Of a DNA stretch of 64,000 nt, positions 16,824 through 25,857 are shown in pieces. The stretch comes from Phycisphaerae bacterium (GTDB taxonomy: Bacteria; Planctomycetota; Phycisphaerae; Phycisphaerales; SM1A02), in assembly GCA_002702575.1 (NCBI GenBank), contig PAAJ01000012.1, positions 41,386 through 105,385 on the forward strand. The letters run 5' to 3'. How positions within the stretch are numbered: the stretch's first letter is position 1; each line of letters begins with the position of its first letter. A program made the translations under genes and the position numbers. The notes under the pieces were generated by a model, which did not search any database, was not told the DNA's origin, and was given only the letters and a program-made list of their open reading frames with translations.

Positions 16824-18001
16824 GACATCGACTCCTGGTTCGTATCCTCCAGGAGTCTTCGGGCCAACGCCCGATGCCCATCGGATTTCAGGTCGGGCAG
16901 GGCTTCTTCAAGCAGTGGTTTGGCGTCCTCGGGCCGTTCCAGAAACCGAATCAGCAATGATGCAAGCAGCAGTCGGACTTCCGGTGCCTGTCTCGAAGAG
17001 GGATACGCGTCGAGAAATCGTTCGTAGGCTCCAGCAGCTGCTTCGCGGTCCCCCTGCGACTGCAATCTGTTGGCGATTTCAAGTTGAGTCGATTCCGGAA
17101 GAACCGCGCGTGGATGCGAGCTCATCAGGTCCCTGAAGGCGACCTGAGCTTCTTCCATCCGATCGTGACGAATCAGTCTGATGACCTTGCTTCGGAGAGT
17201 CGCTTCTTCCGGATCCTGATCGGTCTCCGTGAGAACCGGAATCGGTTTCGAATCCGGCGACTGATTGAGACGTGACGTCGAACCGGTCTCGTTGACCACC
17301 CGTCGATAGGCCGCTCGGCGTCTTCTCTGTTTCATGAGGAACAGCAGATCGAATTCATCCGATTTGACGATGCCGGTCGCGACCAGCAGGACGGCGAGCA
17401 GAAAGCCGTAGGCATAGCCCGCAAGGTGAGCGCTGTAGGCCACCGCTCCCTGTGGATTGAACCAGCCGACCATGTCGACGATGACCTGGAAGGCGACCAC
17501 CCACATGGCGGGAATCATGTACACCCCGATCAGGAAGAAGAACAGCAGGATCCTGATCCGTGCTCTCGGGAAGAGGACGATGAAACCACCTGTGGCAGCA
17601 CAGACGGCCCCGCTGGCGCCGATCACGGGTGCGATCGAAGTCAGCGTGTGTGCCAGGCCGGCGACACCGCCGCCCATGACCAGAAAGATGACGAAATTGA
17701 CATGCCCCATGCGGTCTTCAAGGGCGGAACCGAAGATCCAGAGGAAGAGCATGTTGAATGCGAGGTGAAACAGGTCGACCGGGCTGTGGGCGAACTGGTA
17801 GGTCAGCAGTTGCCAGAATTCGCCATCAGCCAGGCCCGCTTTGCTGAGGGCCATTGCATTCATGAAGGCGTCGAGCCGAGCACCGCCGCCGGCTTCCAGC
17901 ACCATGGCGAAGAGGTAGACCAGCATGTTCAAGACGATGATCGTCCCTGTTGCCCTGGGGCGGCGTCGACGGGGCCTGTCTGTCCCGATTGGGATGAGCA
18001 T
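16820..18001 (-). CDS. Rhomboid-family intramembrane serine protease with C-terminal TPR region
   Basis: 393 residues. The membrane part (about 20-215) has six or more hydrophobic helices. It includes the rhomboid features FHLAFNMLFLWIFG (residues 78-91), the catalytic serine in GASGAVCA (Ser130) and a helix carrying the catalytic histidine (AHLAGYAYG, His192). After a basic patch (KQRRRRAAYRR) and an S/P linker, residues 270-390 form a soluble helical repeat of TPR type (EAQVAFRDLMSSHP, REAAAGAYERFLDAYPSS). It should cleave membrane proteins within the bilayer. The TPR tail probably recruits substrates or partners. Confidence 0.88.
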   Translation of the reverse strand: MLIPIGTDRPRRRRPRATGTIIVLNMLVYLFAMVLEAGGGARLDAFMNAMALSKAGLADGEFWQLLTYQFAHSPVDLFHLAFNMLFLWIFGSALEDRMGHVNFVIFLVMGGGVAGLAHTLTSIAPVIGASGAVCAATGGFIVLFPRARIRILLFFFLIGVYMIPAMWVVAFQVIVDMVGWFNPQGAVAYSAHLAGYAYGFLLAVLLVATGIVKSDEFDLLFLMKQRRRRAAYRRVVNETGSTSRLNQSPDSKPIPVLTETDQDPEEATLRSKVIRLIRHDRMEEAQVAFRDLMSSHPRAVLPESTQLEIANRLQSQGDREAAAGAYERFLDAYPSSRQAPEVRLLLASLLIRFLERPEDAKPLLEEALPDLKSDGHRALARRLLEDTNQESMS

Positions 18002-18053
18002 GATGAGAGTGTAGGTTCCATGGCATCATCTGGCCGATCTGACCGCTGTCTCG

Positions 18054-18082
18054 TTGCGTCTGGATCACCCGGTTCCTATAGT
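18054..18082 (+). promoter_or_regulatory. Candidate sigma-70 promoter for citrate synthase
   Basis: TTGCGT at 18054-18059 and TATAGT at 18077-18082 are separated by exactly 17 bp, about 90 bp upstream of the citrate synthase ATG. The -10 differs from consensus at one base and the -35 keeps TTG. No transcription start data are available. Confidence 0.42.
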
Positions 18083-18171
18083 GGAGGGCTCGCATCGCCT
18101 GCGGACGGAGGTGGGTTTCCTCCGACAGGCCGAAACAATCGACAGCTTCTACAAGAGGGAAGGCTCAGCTC

Positions 18172-19344
18172 ATGGCCGACGCTACCGCCACTCCAGCGAT
18201 GGTGACAGACAAGGGACTCGACAACGTCATCATTGGTGATTCGACCAAATCATTCATTGATGGCACCGCCGGCGTTCTCGAATACGTCGGTATCGACATC
18301 GACGATCTGGCTCGTAACTCGACTTTCGAGGAATGCTGCTATCTGCTGTGGTACGACCGGCTGCCCACCACGGCGGAGCTTCAGTCATTCGAGGCCGAAA
18401 TTCGGTCTCACTATCAGCTCTCGGACGAGATCAAGCAGATGATCATGGCGACCCCCAAGTTTGCATCCCCGATGCATGTGGTGAGGACCATGGTCTCCGC
18501 GCTGGGCTGTGAAGACCCCGATTGCAATGATCAGAGCATGGAGGCCGAGGAGCGAAAAGCCCTGCGGGTTCTGGCCAAGACACCTGCGATCATCGCCGGT
18601 TTCGACCGACACCGCCGCGGAGAGTCCCTTGTTGATCCGGATCCGTCGCTGAACATCGCGACGAATTTCCTGATGATGCTCAATGGCGACATGCCCGGTG
18701 AGCAGACAGCTCGAGCCCTGGACGTCTGCCTGATCCTCCATGCCGATCACGGCATCAATGCCTCCACCTTCGCCACCATGGTGGCCATCGGTACCCAGAG
18801 TGACATGTACTCCGCCATCACGGCCGCCATCGGAACCCTTCGTGGCCCGTTGCATGGGGGTGCCAATGAGCGTGTGATGAACATGCTCCAGCAGATCGGA
18901 ACGATCGACAATGTCGAATCCTTCATTCGATCTCGTCTGGAAAACAAGGAAAAGGTTCCTGGATTCGGCCATCGCGTCTACAAGGCATACGATCCTCGAG
19001 CCAAGTATCTGAAGACCTTCGCCGAGACCATCGCCGAGGAGACCGGGAATCACGATCTCTACACGATGAGCAGCACCATCGAACAGATCATGGAAGAGGC
19101 TGTCGGCTCCAGGGGTATTCACCCGAACGTCGATTTCTTCTCCGCGACCTCGTACTTCTCGATGGGTCTTGCAATCGATCTCTTCACGCCGGTCTTCGCC
19201 CTGGCTCGTAATGCGGGCTGGGCGGCTCATGCCTTCGAGCGGATCGAGGACAATCGGCTCATTCGACCCAGGTGCAACTACACGGGGCCACATCAGGCTC
19301 CGTATGTTCCCATCGAGGATCGTGCGAGCACCGCATCAGGATGA
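18172..19344 (+). CDS. gltA: Citrate synthase
   Basis: A 390-residue citrate synthase, condensing acetyl-CoA and oxaloacetate at the entry to the TCA cycle. The active-site residues are in recognisable motifs: HADHGINASTFATMVA (first histidine), LHGGANERVM, PGFGHRVYKAYDPRAKYLK (second histidine), and the aspartate in HPNVDFFSATSYFSMG. The size matches the short type II/CitZ-like dimeric class rather than the 430-residue NADH-inhibited E. coli type. It is a single-gene unit with its own promoter candidate and a strong terminator just after the stop. Confidence 0.96.
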   Translation: MADATATPAMVTDKGLDNVIIGDSTKSFIDGTAGVLEYVGIDIDDLARNSTFEECCYLLWYDRLPTTAELQSFEAEIRSHYQLSDEIKQMIMATPKFASPMHVVRTMVSALGCEDPDCNDQSMEAEERKALRVLAKTPAIIAGFDRHRRGESLVDPDPSLNIATNFLMMLNGDMPGEQTARALDVCLILHADHGINASTFATMVAIGTQSDMYSAITAAIGTLRGPLHGGANERVMNMLQQIGTIDNVESFIRSRLENKEKVPGFGHRVYKAYDPRAKYLKTFAETIAEETGNHDLYTMSSTIEQIMEEAVGSRGIHPNVDFFSATSYFSMGLAIDLFTPVFALARNAGWAAHAFERIEDNRLIRPRCNYTGPHQAPYVPIEDRASTASG

Positions 19345-19355
19345 CTTCAAATGAC

Positions 19356-19390
19356 ACTGCCCGCTTCCGAGGAAGCGGGCAGTTGTTCTT
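19356..19390. terminator. Intrinsic terminator after citrate synthase
   Basis: A perfect 13-bp inverted repeat, ACTGCCCGCTTCC / GGAAGCGGGCAGT, with a central GA sits 12 bp after the stop and is followed by TGTTCTT. On the opposite strand the convergent FG-GAP gene ends 32 bp away, so the hairpin may act in both directions. The T-tract is better on the plus strand. Confidence 0.8.
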
Positions 19391-19421
19391 GATGAAGGTG
19401 CCGTTCAATCCAGTGAAGAGA

Positions 19422-21725
19422 TCACTGCGGGTAGATCAGCACACGGTCGTGGCAGAGCATGACCACATCATGTCGACCGTCTCCGGTCAGATCGGTGATG
19501 ATCATCTCTCGCGGCTGGGTTTCCCGGCCTTCGCCACCTGAGAACATCTTCGACTCGAAGATCTGGAAGCCGCGAACATGCAGCATGTCGCCCGAGCTGT
19601 TGTACGTGAAGATGTCGAAGTTCTGATTGCCGGCATCAAGCGAGACCATGTCGCCGTATCCGTCGGCGTTGATGTCGCCGATGGCCAGTCTGTGTGGGAC
19701 ACTTCGATCATCCTCGCTTCGCCAGGAGCCGACTTCCTCAAGTGCTCTTCGCTCTCCGCCCAGGCGAACGACGGCGTATCCATCACGGCCCATGACCAGG
19801 ACGCTGGGTTCTCCGTCGCCGGTGAAGGAGCCCGTATGGATGGCGCCGATGGGGAATCCCTGGAGTCTGAGTGTTTCCGTCTGAGACCATTTGCCGTCCT
19901 TGCCGGATTCGAAGATGACAAGTCGGTTGCCGGGTTTGTCGGCAGCCACGATCCTGCGGCCTTCGGCGGCCACGGCGACCAGTTCCGTCGTGGGATCATC
20001 CGTGTTGAACTGTTCCACGACCTGCCACCCGGGGCTGGAACCGTCATCGGGCGTCATGTCGTACCGGACTGCTCTGACGAAGTTCTTGTCGGCAATCAGG
20101 AGTTCGGGAATGCCATCACCTTCGATATCGAACGGGACGGTGTTGTCGGCCGAGGCTGAACTGACCAGTCCGAACTGGCCCATCTCATCCTTTTCAAGTT
20201 TCTCGAATCGGGCACCGTCCTCAGATGGCTCGATGGCATGCAGCATGATCATCGGTCGGTCCTGTGTGAACAGGAGAAGATCCATCATGCCGTCCTGATC
20301 CGCATCCAGCGCGACAACCGTCTCGGGTGCCTTGCTGATCTGACCCAGCTCGATCGTCTCGCGACTGTTGTCTTCTCCGATGAGATCGATCACATAGTCG
20401 CGTTTCTTGCTGGCAACGACCGCGACGTGCGGACCGTTCTCGAGTTGCACCAGATTCATGGCAACCGGTGTGTAGCCATCGGAGATGCCGAGGGGGCGGG
20501 GGAAGGGGATCTCATCCATGCCGATATCGGATCGCCCGATCACACCTTCCTTCTCGGAGAGAACGAAGAGTTCCGCGGGCTCATCATCCTTGCGGTCGGA
20601 CGCGGCCAGGTAGCCGATTTCCGAAAGACTTGAGAAGGTCTCGCCTGGCAGCATGCCGCGATTGGCGGCTTGCCGATGGACCACCACTGCATTGGCGCGG
20701 GTATCCGTCGTGATCAGATCCTCAAGACCATCGCCATCAATGTCGAGGATGACCTCGTCACGGTTCCGATTGCCGGGATCGGTGTAGCTGTACACGACGA
20801 AAGAGGCTTCTCGATCGCCGGTGCCTTCAGCGGGTTCGGTGCCCAGGTCGTATACCACGACACGGTGGGAGGATCGCTCGATCACGGCGATCCGGTCATT
20901 GTCCCTTCCGGGGACACCGACTGCCTGAAACTCGTTGATGGGGGGCATTTCAAAGATCGTCTGGGCACCCAGCATGCGTTCGTTTCGATGATTCTGTCCG
21001 AACCAGATCCTCACAGGTGCCATGTCGTCCGGAATGATGCCGGCGATGTCCTTGAGTCCATCACCGTCATAGTCAGCGGGGACGAATCCCTCAATACGGG
21101 CACCTGCGGACAGCGTCTCGGGTGATCCGAGAGACGTTTTGTCGAGTGGCCAGATGGAGATCTTGCCACCTGTGATGGCGGCCAGTTCAGGTGTGTCATC
21201 ACCCATGATGTCGATGATCCGAAAGCCGCTTGGCCCGGCTTCGAGCTTCGAGACCGAGCGGCGTGCAGCGACCTTGAAGGACCCTGGTTCATCCTGCTCG
21301 AGAAAAACGACCTTGTCGTTCTTTGAGGCTGCATAGACCAGATCCATGTCGCCATCTTCATCGAAGTCATAAGGCTGCAAGGCCGAGATCTCATGTGCGA
21401 CTCCGACGGATTCGCGTGTGAACATCCAGTGATCAGGCAGCTCATTGACGCGATCCGTAGCCTTGACCGGCGCGTCGCGTTCGGCGTCCTGCTTCTGGTA
21501 CAGCAGATCGATGCGGCTGTCTCGATTGTTCACCACGATGATGTCCTGCAGGCCGTCACCATTCAGGTCGGCGATCTTCATCGGGCCGGGCTTGTCTCCG
21601 ATCGCGATGATTTCCAGGCCAGAGAAGCCGAAGTGGTCTCTCAGCGGACTCTCGGCAAATGACATGGTCGAGATCGCCAGCAGCGGCATGGTGAGAGTGA
21701 ATGGGATCTTGCTCAGGGTCGTCAT
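19422..21725 (-). CDS. Secreted FG-GAP/VCBS repeat protein
   Basis: A 767-residue secreted protein with signal peptide (FTLTMPLLAISTMSFA) and many FG-GAP-type calcium-loop repeats: IADLNGDGLQDIIVVNN, DFDEDGDMDLVYAA, ADYDGDGLKDIAG, LDIDGDGLEDLITT, LDADQDGMMDLLLF, FDIEGDGIPELLIAD, GDINADGYGDMVSLD and LTGDGRHDVVMLC. These form an integrin-like beta propeller. No ASPIC/UnbV domain or catalytic motif is visible. It is presumably an extracellular binding or scaffold protein. Confidence 0.85.
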   Translation of the reverse strand: MTTLSKIPFTLTMPLLAISTMSFAESPLRDHFGFSGLEIIAIGDKPGPMKIADLNGDGLQDIIVVNNRDSRIDLLYQKQDAERDAPVKATDRVNELPDHWMFTRESVGVAHEISALQPYDFDEDGDMDLVYAASKNDKVVFLEQDEPGSFKVAARRSVSKLEAGPSGFRIIDIMGDDTPELAAITGGKISIWPLDKTSLGSPETLSAGARIEGFVPADYDGDGLKDIAGIIPDDMAPVRIWFGQNHRNERMLGAQTIFEMPPINEFQAVGVPGRDNDRIAVIERSSHRVVVYDLGTEPAEGTGDREASFVVYSYTDPGNRNRDEVILDIDGDGLEDLITTDTRANAVVVHRQAANRGMLPGETFSSLSEIGYLAASDRKDDEPAELFVLSEKEGVIGRSDIGMDEIPFPRPLGISDGYTPVAMNLVQLENGPHVAVVASKKRDYVIDLIGEDNSRETIELGQISKAPETVVALDADQDGMMDLLLFTQDRPMIMLHAIEPSEDGARFEKLEKDEMGQFGLVSSASADNTVPFDIEGDGIPELLIADKNFVRAVRYDMTPDDGSSPGWQVVEQFNTDDPTTELVAVAAEGRRIVAADKPGNRLVIFESGKDGKWSQTETLRLQGFPIGAIHTGSFTGDGEPSVLVMGRDGYAVVRLGGERRALEEVGSWRSEDDRSVPHRLAIGDINADGYGDMVSLDAGNQNFDIFTYNSSGDMLHVRGFQIFESKMFSGGEGRETQPREMIITDLTGDGRHDVVMLCHDRVLIYPQ

Positions 21726-21840
21726 GACGTACTCCTCTGGGTTCCTGTTGGCAGGGGAACATCATCGTAGCACTCATGAGGGACTTCCAGCCCCTGATGC
21801 TGTTCGGGGTGGGATCCGCCCTCTCTCTCGGCCTGGGGCC

Positions 21841-21846
21841 TATACT
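21841..21846 (+). promoter_or_regulatory. Candidate -10 box upstream of trypsin-like protease
   Basis: TATACT lies 30 bp before the ATG at 21876 in the divergent intergenic region. No good -35 is seen at 16-18 bp, so this is a weak call. Confidence 0.25.
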
Positions 21847-21875
21847 CGGGGGCCATTCATTCGGGAGATCAATCG

Positions 21876-22823
21876 ATGAGAGCATTCCTGGCACCCCTCG
21901 CATTCGCCATCTTTTCAATCACAGGTGGGACGCTGCTGGCAGATGTCATCACGCTTGAAGGCGGTGACGAGATTCGTGGAGACGTCGTCTCGCAGGACAA
22001 CGCCCATCTCTGGATCAGAGTTGGGTCTCAGGTCATCAAGGTCCAGCGGAGTCAGGTGATCGAACACGAAATGACCGCTCAGGAAGAAGGTGGCCAGACC
22101 GTTCGCCGTTTTCTCTTTCATGTGGATGACGACCCGACGGAGCTGAGCATCGAGCAGCAGGCCAATCTCGTGAAGCCCAGCGTCATCAAGGTCCAGACGC
22201 CGGCTGGACTCGGTTCAGGCGTGATCATCAATGAGGATGGCTATGCCATCACCAACGCCCATGTCATCCAGGGGGAGACCAATCTCCGTGCGACGATCTG
22301 GCTTCCCGTCGAGGGCGGCAAGACACGTCGGACCACTCTGGAGGATGTCGAGATCGTCGCCGTCAACAATCATCTTGATCTGGCCCTGTTGAAGTTCACG
22401 CATCCTGATGGAGAGGCCTTTCCCTACTCACCTCTTGAATGGGATGAGGGGATCATGGTCGGTCAGCCTGTTTTCGCCATCGGCAACCCGCTCGGCCTTG
22501 AACAGACCACGAGCGATGGCGTCGTTTCGACGACCCAGCGCAACTTCCAGGGTCTCACCTACATCCAGACCAACACCGCCATCAATCCAGGCAATTCCGG
22601 TGGGCCACTCTTCAACACCAGGGGAGAAGTGATCGGAATCACCAACATGGGCATCCTGGCAGGAGAAGGTCTGAATTTCGCCATTCCAACCCGTTATGTG
22701 AAGGATTTCATCCGAAATCGAGAAGCCTTTACATACGACACCAAGAATCCCAACTCTGGTCACAACTACCACGTGCCACCCGCTCGAAAGAACACGGGTG
22801 TCGCCGATGAGTTGAAGAACTGA
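21876..22823 (+). CDS. Secreted trypsin-like serine protease (HtrA-like, no PDZ)
   Basis: A 315-residue exported protease. After a signal peptide (APLAFAIFSITGGTLLA), residues 24-66 form a small beta domain (ITLEGGDEIRGDVVSQDN), then an HtrA/trypsin-2 domain. The catalytic triad is readable: His129 (ITNAHV), Asp168 (HLDLALLKF) and Ser241 (NPGNSGGPLF), with IGNPLGLEQTTSDGVVS between them. It ends soon after GLNFAIPTRYVKDFI, so there is no PDZ domain. GGGAG 8 bases before the ATG supports the start. The next gene follows after 39 bp and may be cotranscribed. Confidence 0.9.
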   Translation: MRAFLAPLAFAIFSITGGTLLADVITLEGGDEIRGDVVSQDNAHLWIRVGSQVIKVQRSQVIEHEMTAQEEGGQTVRRFLFHVDDDPTELSIEQQANLVKPSVIKVQTPAGLGSGVIINEDGYAITNAHVIQGETNLRATIWLPVEGGKTRRTTLEDVEIVAVNNHLDLALLKFTHPDGEAFPYSPLEWDEGIMVGQPVFAIGNPLGLEQTTSDGVVSTTQRNFQGLTYIQTNTAINPGNSGGPLFNTRGEVIGITNMGILAGEGLNFAIPTRYVKDFIRNREAFTYDTKNPNSGHNYHVPPARKNTGVADELKN

Positions 22824-22862
22824 TAGTCAAACGTCCTCCCTGAGGACTGAGGAGAGATCGCC

Positions 22863-24653
22863 GTGTTGCTAGCTACTGCCTTCATTGCCGCATCAAGTGT
22901 TGTCGCGTCCGAACTTTCGATCGAACAGGTTGCGCCGGAACATTCCGTCCTGGTGATGTCTCTCGATGAGGTGGGGGGCATGATGGATCGAATCATGGAG
23001 ACGCCTGCCGGTCAGAACATGAAGCCGATCGAGGATGTACGCGATCGGTTCATGGATGGTCTTCCAGAGTCGATGTCGGATGCTTTCGGCGAATCGATGG
23101 AAAGCACCGAAGACTTCATCAAGATGATGTCGGACATGAAGATGGGGTTGGCGATCTATCCAGAGGTCGATCCTGAAACCACGGCCGTGACCATCGGATT
23201 CACCATGTTCATGGACCTCGGAGAGGCCGGAAAGCCGATGGGCAAGCTCTGGGATGAGGCCATGGAGCAGGCTGAGGAAGAGGACAGTGAACGCTTCGAG
23301 ATCATCGAAGTCGCTGAAACCGATGTCATCCGCATCGACATGCAGGACGAGGAGATGGAGGAGGAGGACGATCCCTTCGGTGGCGGAATGGGCCGTGGTG
23401 GAATGGGCATGGGAATGGATATCGAGAATGCCATGCCGGACCGCTCCTACATGGTCCGAGTGGAAGACAACATCATGATCAGTACCTCCAGGTCCCAGAT
23501 GGCGAGAATGCTCGACATCGTCGCGGGACAGGAGATCGAGGGTGGACTCGGCGAGTCCACGATCTGGAAGGGCATGACGGGGTACATCGGTGAGCGTGGG
23601 CTGCGGATGATTCTGCTGACCGATCACCTGGGTGAACTCATGGGCGCCTTCGGTCAGCCATTCATCGTGAACATGATGAGGCCGACGGTAGCTGCCATGT
23701 TCGGCAAGATCGAAGCCCTTGGATTCGCTGTCGAGTCGGCGGAGTCACCGGCCCTGGCGACCTTCCGCATGGGTGCCTGGATTCCAGAAGGCAAGACCGG
23801 TCTGATGAAGCTGATGTCCAAGAACACGCCAAGAGAACCCATTCCGGCATGGGTCACGGCTGAGACCGTCGACTATGGACGACTCAATTTCGACTTTGAA
23901 GGCGTCATCTCCTGGCTCAACGATGTGATCGACTCCAATCCGATGCTGGCCATGCAGGCTGGACAGATGATGGAGCAGATGGAGCCCATGATGGACAAGG
24001 TCCTCTCGGGAATCGGCAATCGCATCCAGATGTCCTCAAGCATCAGCTATCCCCTCACTGCAGAGAGCATCAACAGTCTCTGGAACATGCCCGCCAAAGA
24101 TGGCAAGGCCTTCACGGACGCCATGGCGGAAATGGCGCCACAGATGGGCTTCGAGCCTCGTGACTTCCAGGGCCATCAGATCTATTCGATGGACATGGGC
24201 GGCATGATGGGCGCCATGGGCGGAGGCTCGATGGAGATGGCGGTCGCCGTTGGCGGCGGAGACATCTTCATGGGTTCGCTTCCTGCCGTGGAGCAGTCAT
24301 TGCGTTCAGTCGGCAAGCGATCCTCCGAGGACAGCGAGATCTCCAAGAAGTTCGCCAGCGTCGAGCAGTACTTCTCATCCGAGCCCGTGGTCTACTGGCA
24401 GGTGGGTGATCTTGGAACCAAGATGGCCGCCGAAGCCGAGGTCAACAGCATGATGTGGTCCTCGGAGCTCGATGAGCTTCAGGCGGAAGATCCAGAGCTG
24501 GCAGCCGAGCTGGCCGAGATGATGGGCGAGGACGACGATGCCAGTTTCATCGAGTCCGTGACCAAATGGTTCGGAGTCACTGGTCTTGAAATCATGTCGG
24601 TCGAGGATGGCTTCAAGGGGCAGGGTTGGGTGCTCTCGCCTGTCGAAGAGTAG
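22863..24653 (+). CDS. Methionine-rich secreted protein of unknown function
   Basis: 596 residues starting at GTG 22863, preceded by GAGGAGAG. A short signal peptide (LLATAFIAASSVVAS) leads into a protein with very many methionines. Examples are GGMMDRIMETPAGQ, GGGMGRGGMGMGMD near residue 180, MLAMQAGQMMEQMEPMMDKV and MDMGGMMGAMGGGSMEMA. The rest alternates strands and helices (SVLVMSLDEV, GLRMILLTDHLGEL, ALATFRMGAWIPEGKTG). This recalls the DUF3352-like secreted proteins of planctomycetes, but I cannot confirm that family. An acidic stretch EDEEMEEEDD adjoins the Met-Gly tract. Metal or oxidant binding is possible but unproven. Confidence 0.72.
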   Translation: MLLATAFIAASSVVASELSIEQVAPEHSVLVMSLDEVGGMMDRIMETPAGQNMKPIEDVRDRFMDGLPESMSDAFGESMESTEDFIKMMSDMKMGLAIYPEVDPETTAVTIGFTMFMDLGEAGKPMGKLWDEAMEQAEEEDSERFEIIEVAETDVIRIDMQDEEMEEEDDPFGGGMGRGGMGMGMDIENAMPDRSYMVRVEDNIMISTSRSQMARMLDIVAGQEIEGGLGESTIWKGMTGYIGERGLRMILLTDHLGELMGAFGQPFIVNMMRPTVAAMFGKIEALGFAVESAESPALATFRMGAWIPEGKTGLMKLMSKNTPREPIPAWVTAETVDYGRLNFDFEGVISWLNDVIDSNPMLAMQAGQMMEQMEPMMDKVLSGIGNRIQMSSSISYPLTAESINSLWNMPAKDGKAFTDAMAEMAPQMGFEPRDFQGHQIYSMDMGGMMGAMGGGSMEMAVAVGGGDIFMGSLPAVEQSLRSVGKRSSEDSEISKKFASVEQYFSSEPVVYWQVGDLGTKMAAEAEVNSMMWSSELDELQAEDPELAAELAEMMGEDDDASFIESVTKWFGVTGLEIMSVEDGFKGQGWVLSPVEE

Positions 24654-24660
24654 AACTCGA

Positions 24661-25503
24661 TCAGGTCCATCCCAGCTCGAGGAAGACTGCTGTGAAGATC
24701 AGGTCGACAATGATCACCAGTACGATCGTCTGAACGACCGTATCCGTGGTCGCCTTGCCGACACCCGCAGCGCCACCGGTGACCCGAAGGCCGTTGTAGC
24801 ACGCGATCGCGGCAAGGATGACGCCGAACACGAGAGCCTTGACGACTCCGGAGAAGAAGTCGGAGGTTCCAAGTTGGGCCAGTGTGTTGTCGATGTAGAC
24901 CTGAGAGCCGACGCCCAGAAACAGCGTCGAAATGAGGCCTGAGCTCACGACAGCGGTCACATCCGCCAGGACAGTGAGCAGAACCAGGCTGATGACCGTG
25001 GCGATGACTCTGGGGACGACCAGGAATCGGATCGGGTTGAGGGCGTGGGCTTCAAGCGCCTCGATCTCCTCGCCGACCACCATGGTTCCGATTTCCGCTG
25101 CAATCGAAGCGCCTGCGAACCCGGTGAGCACGATGGCGGAGATCAGGGGGCCCATCTCACGGAATACGGCAATACCGACGATGTTGGGAATCTGATTCTG
25201 CTGTCCGAGTTCCGCCAGAGCGGGGTACATCGACATGGCCAGAATGAGTCCGATGCAGCTGGAGACGACCATCACGATCCCGATGGACTTGACGCCGACT
25301 CGAACCATCTGAGCGACGACCGCATCCTTGCCGAGACGGACGTCCGGCGAGAACAACGATCGGAAGATCCATTTTGCCGATGTGCTGACGATGTTCCAGA
25401 CACCACCGAGCAGTGCGAAGATCGCCAGCCAGAAACCGCCCCAGCGAGCGAGGCCTCGCATGAAGGCGTTGGGAGTCGGAGACATGTCGCCTGGAGAGTT
25501 CAT
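24661..25503 (-). CDS. mlaE: MlaE-family ABC transporter permease
   Basis: A 280-residue permease of the MlaE/YrbE family, which moves phospholipid or other lipids between the membranes with an ATPase and an MCE-domain protein. It has five or six hydrophobic segments and family motifs VMVVSSCIGLILAMSM, REMGPLISAIVLTGFAGASIAAEIGTMVVGEEIEALEAHALNPIRFLVVPRV (shown in parts: AAEIGTMVVGEEIEAL) and the terminal VGKATTDTVVQTIVLVI. Its ATPase and MCE partners are not in the window. The gene directly follows a STAS gene with no gap. Confidence 0.92.
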   Translation of the reverse strand: MNSPGDMSPTPNAFMRGLARWGGFWLAIFALLGGVWNIVSTSAKWIFRSLFSPDVRLGKDAVVAQMVRVGVKSIGIVMVVSSCIGLILAMSMYPALAELGQQNQIPNIVGIAVFREMGPLISAIVLTGFAGASIAAEIGTMVVGEEIEALEAHALNPIRFLVVPRVIATVISLVLLTVLADVTAVVSSGLISTLFLGVGSQVYIDNTLAQLGTSDFFSGVVKALVFGVILAAIACYNGLRVTGGAAGVGKATTDTVVQTIVLVIIVDLIFTAVFLELGWT

Positions 25504-25857
25504 TCAGCTCTCATGTTCCCTGGCGGCGTCAAGTGTGTCGGCAATCGTGAACACTCCGTCCAGCCGAGCAATCTGAAAGACGGACAGCACGCGTTCGCCA
25601 AGCTGGCACAGCACGAGTTCGATTTCGTTGCGCCGGCATGACTGAAGCAGTTCGACCAGTGTGGCAACACCGGAGGAGTCCATGTATGGCACTCCCTTGA
25701 GGTCGACGATGATCTTGCTCTGTGTGGATTCGGTGATGTCTCGAAGCTGAGCACGAAGTCCCGGAGAGCTGGAGAGATCGATATCGCCTTCTGGTCGGAG
25801 GACCGTGAAGTCGTCATGTCGATCGACTGCCATTGTCATGGGTGCCTGTTCATCCAT
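25504..25857 (-). CDS. STAS-domain anti-anti-sigma factor
   Basis: A 117-residue protein with one complete STAS domain. It has the antagonist pattern FTVLRPEGDIDLSSSPGLRAQL, IIVDLKGVPYMDSSGVATLVEL with the phosphorylatable serine in DSSG, and IELVLCQLGERVLSVFQIARLDGVF. It overlaps the upstream kinase-like gene by 8 bp and abuts the mlaE gene. It may be the SpoIIAA/RsbV-type partner of that kinase, or an MlaB-like partner of the permease, since Mla systems also use a STAS protein. Confidence 0.88.
   Translation of the reverse strand: MDEQAPMTMAVDRHDDFTVLRPEGDIDLSSSPGLRAQLRDITESTQSKIIVDLKGVPYMDSSGVATLVELLQSCRRNEIELVLCQLGERVLSVFQIARLDGVFTIADTLDAAREHES

Noticed and set aside
18385-19293. 302-residue minus-strand ORF
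   Set aside because: Antisense shadow of citrate synthase.
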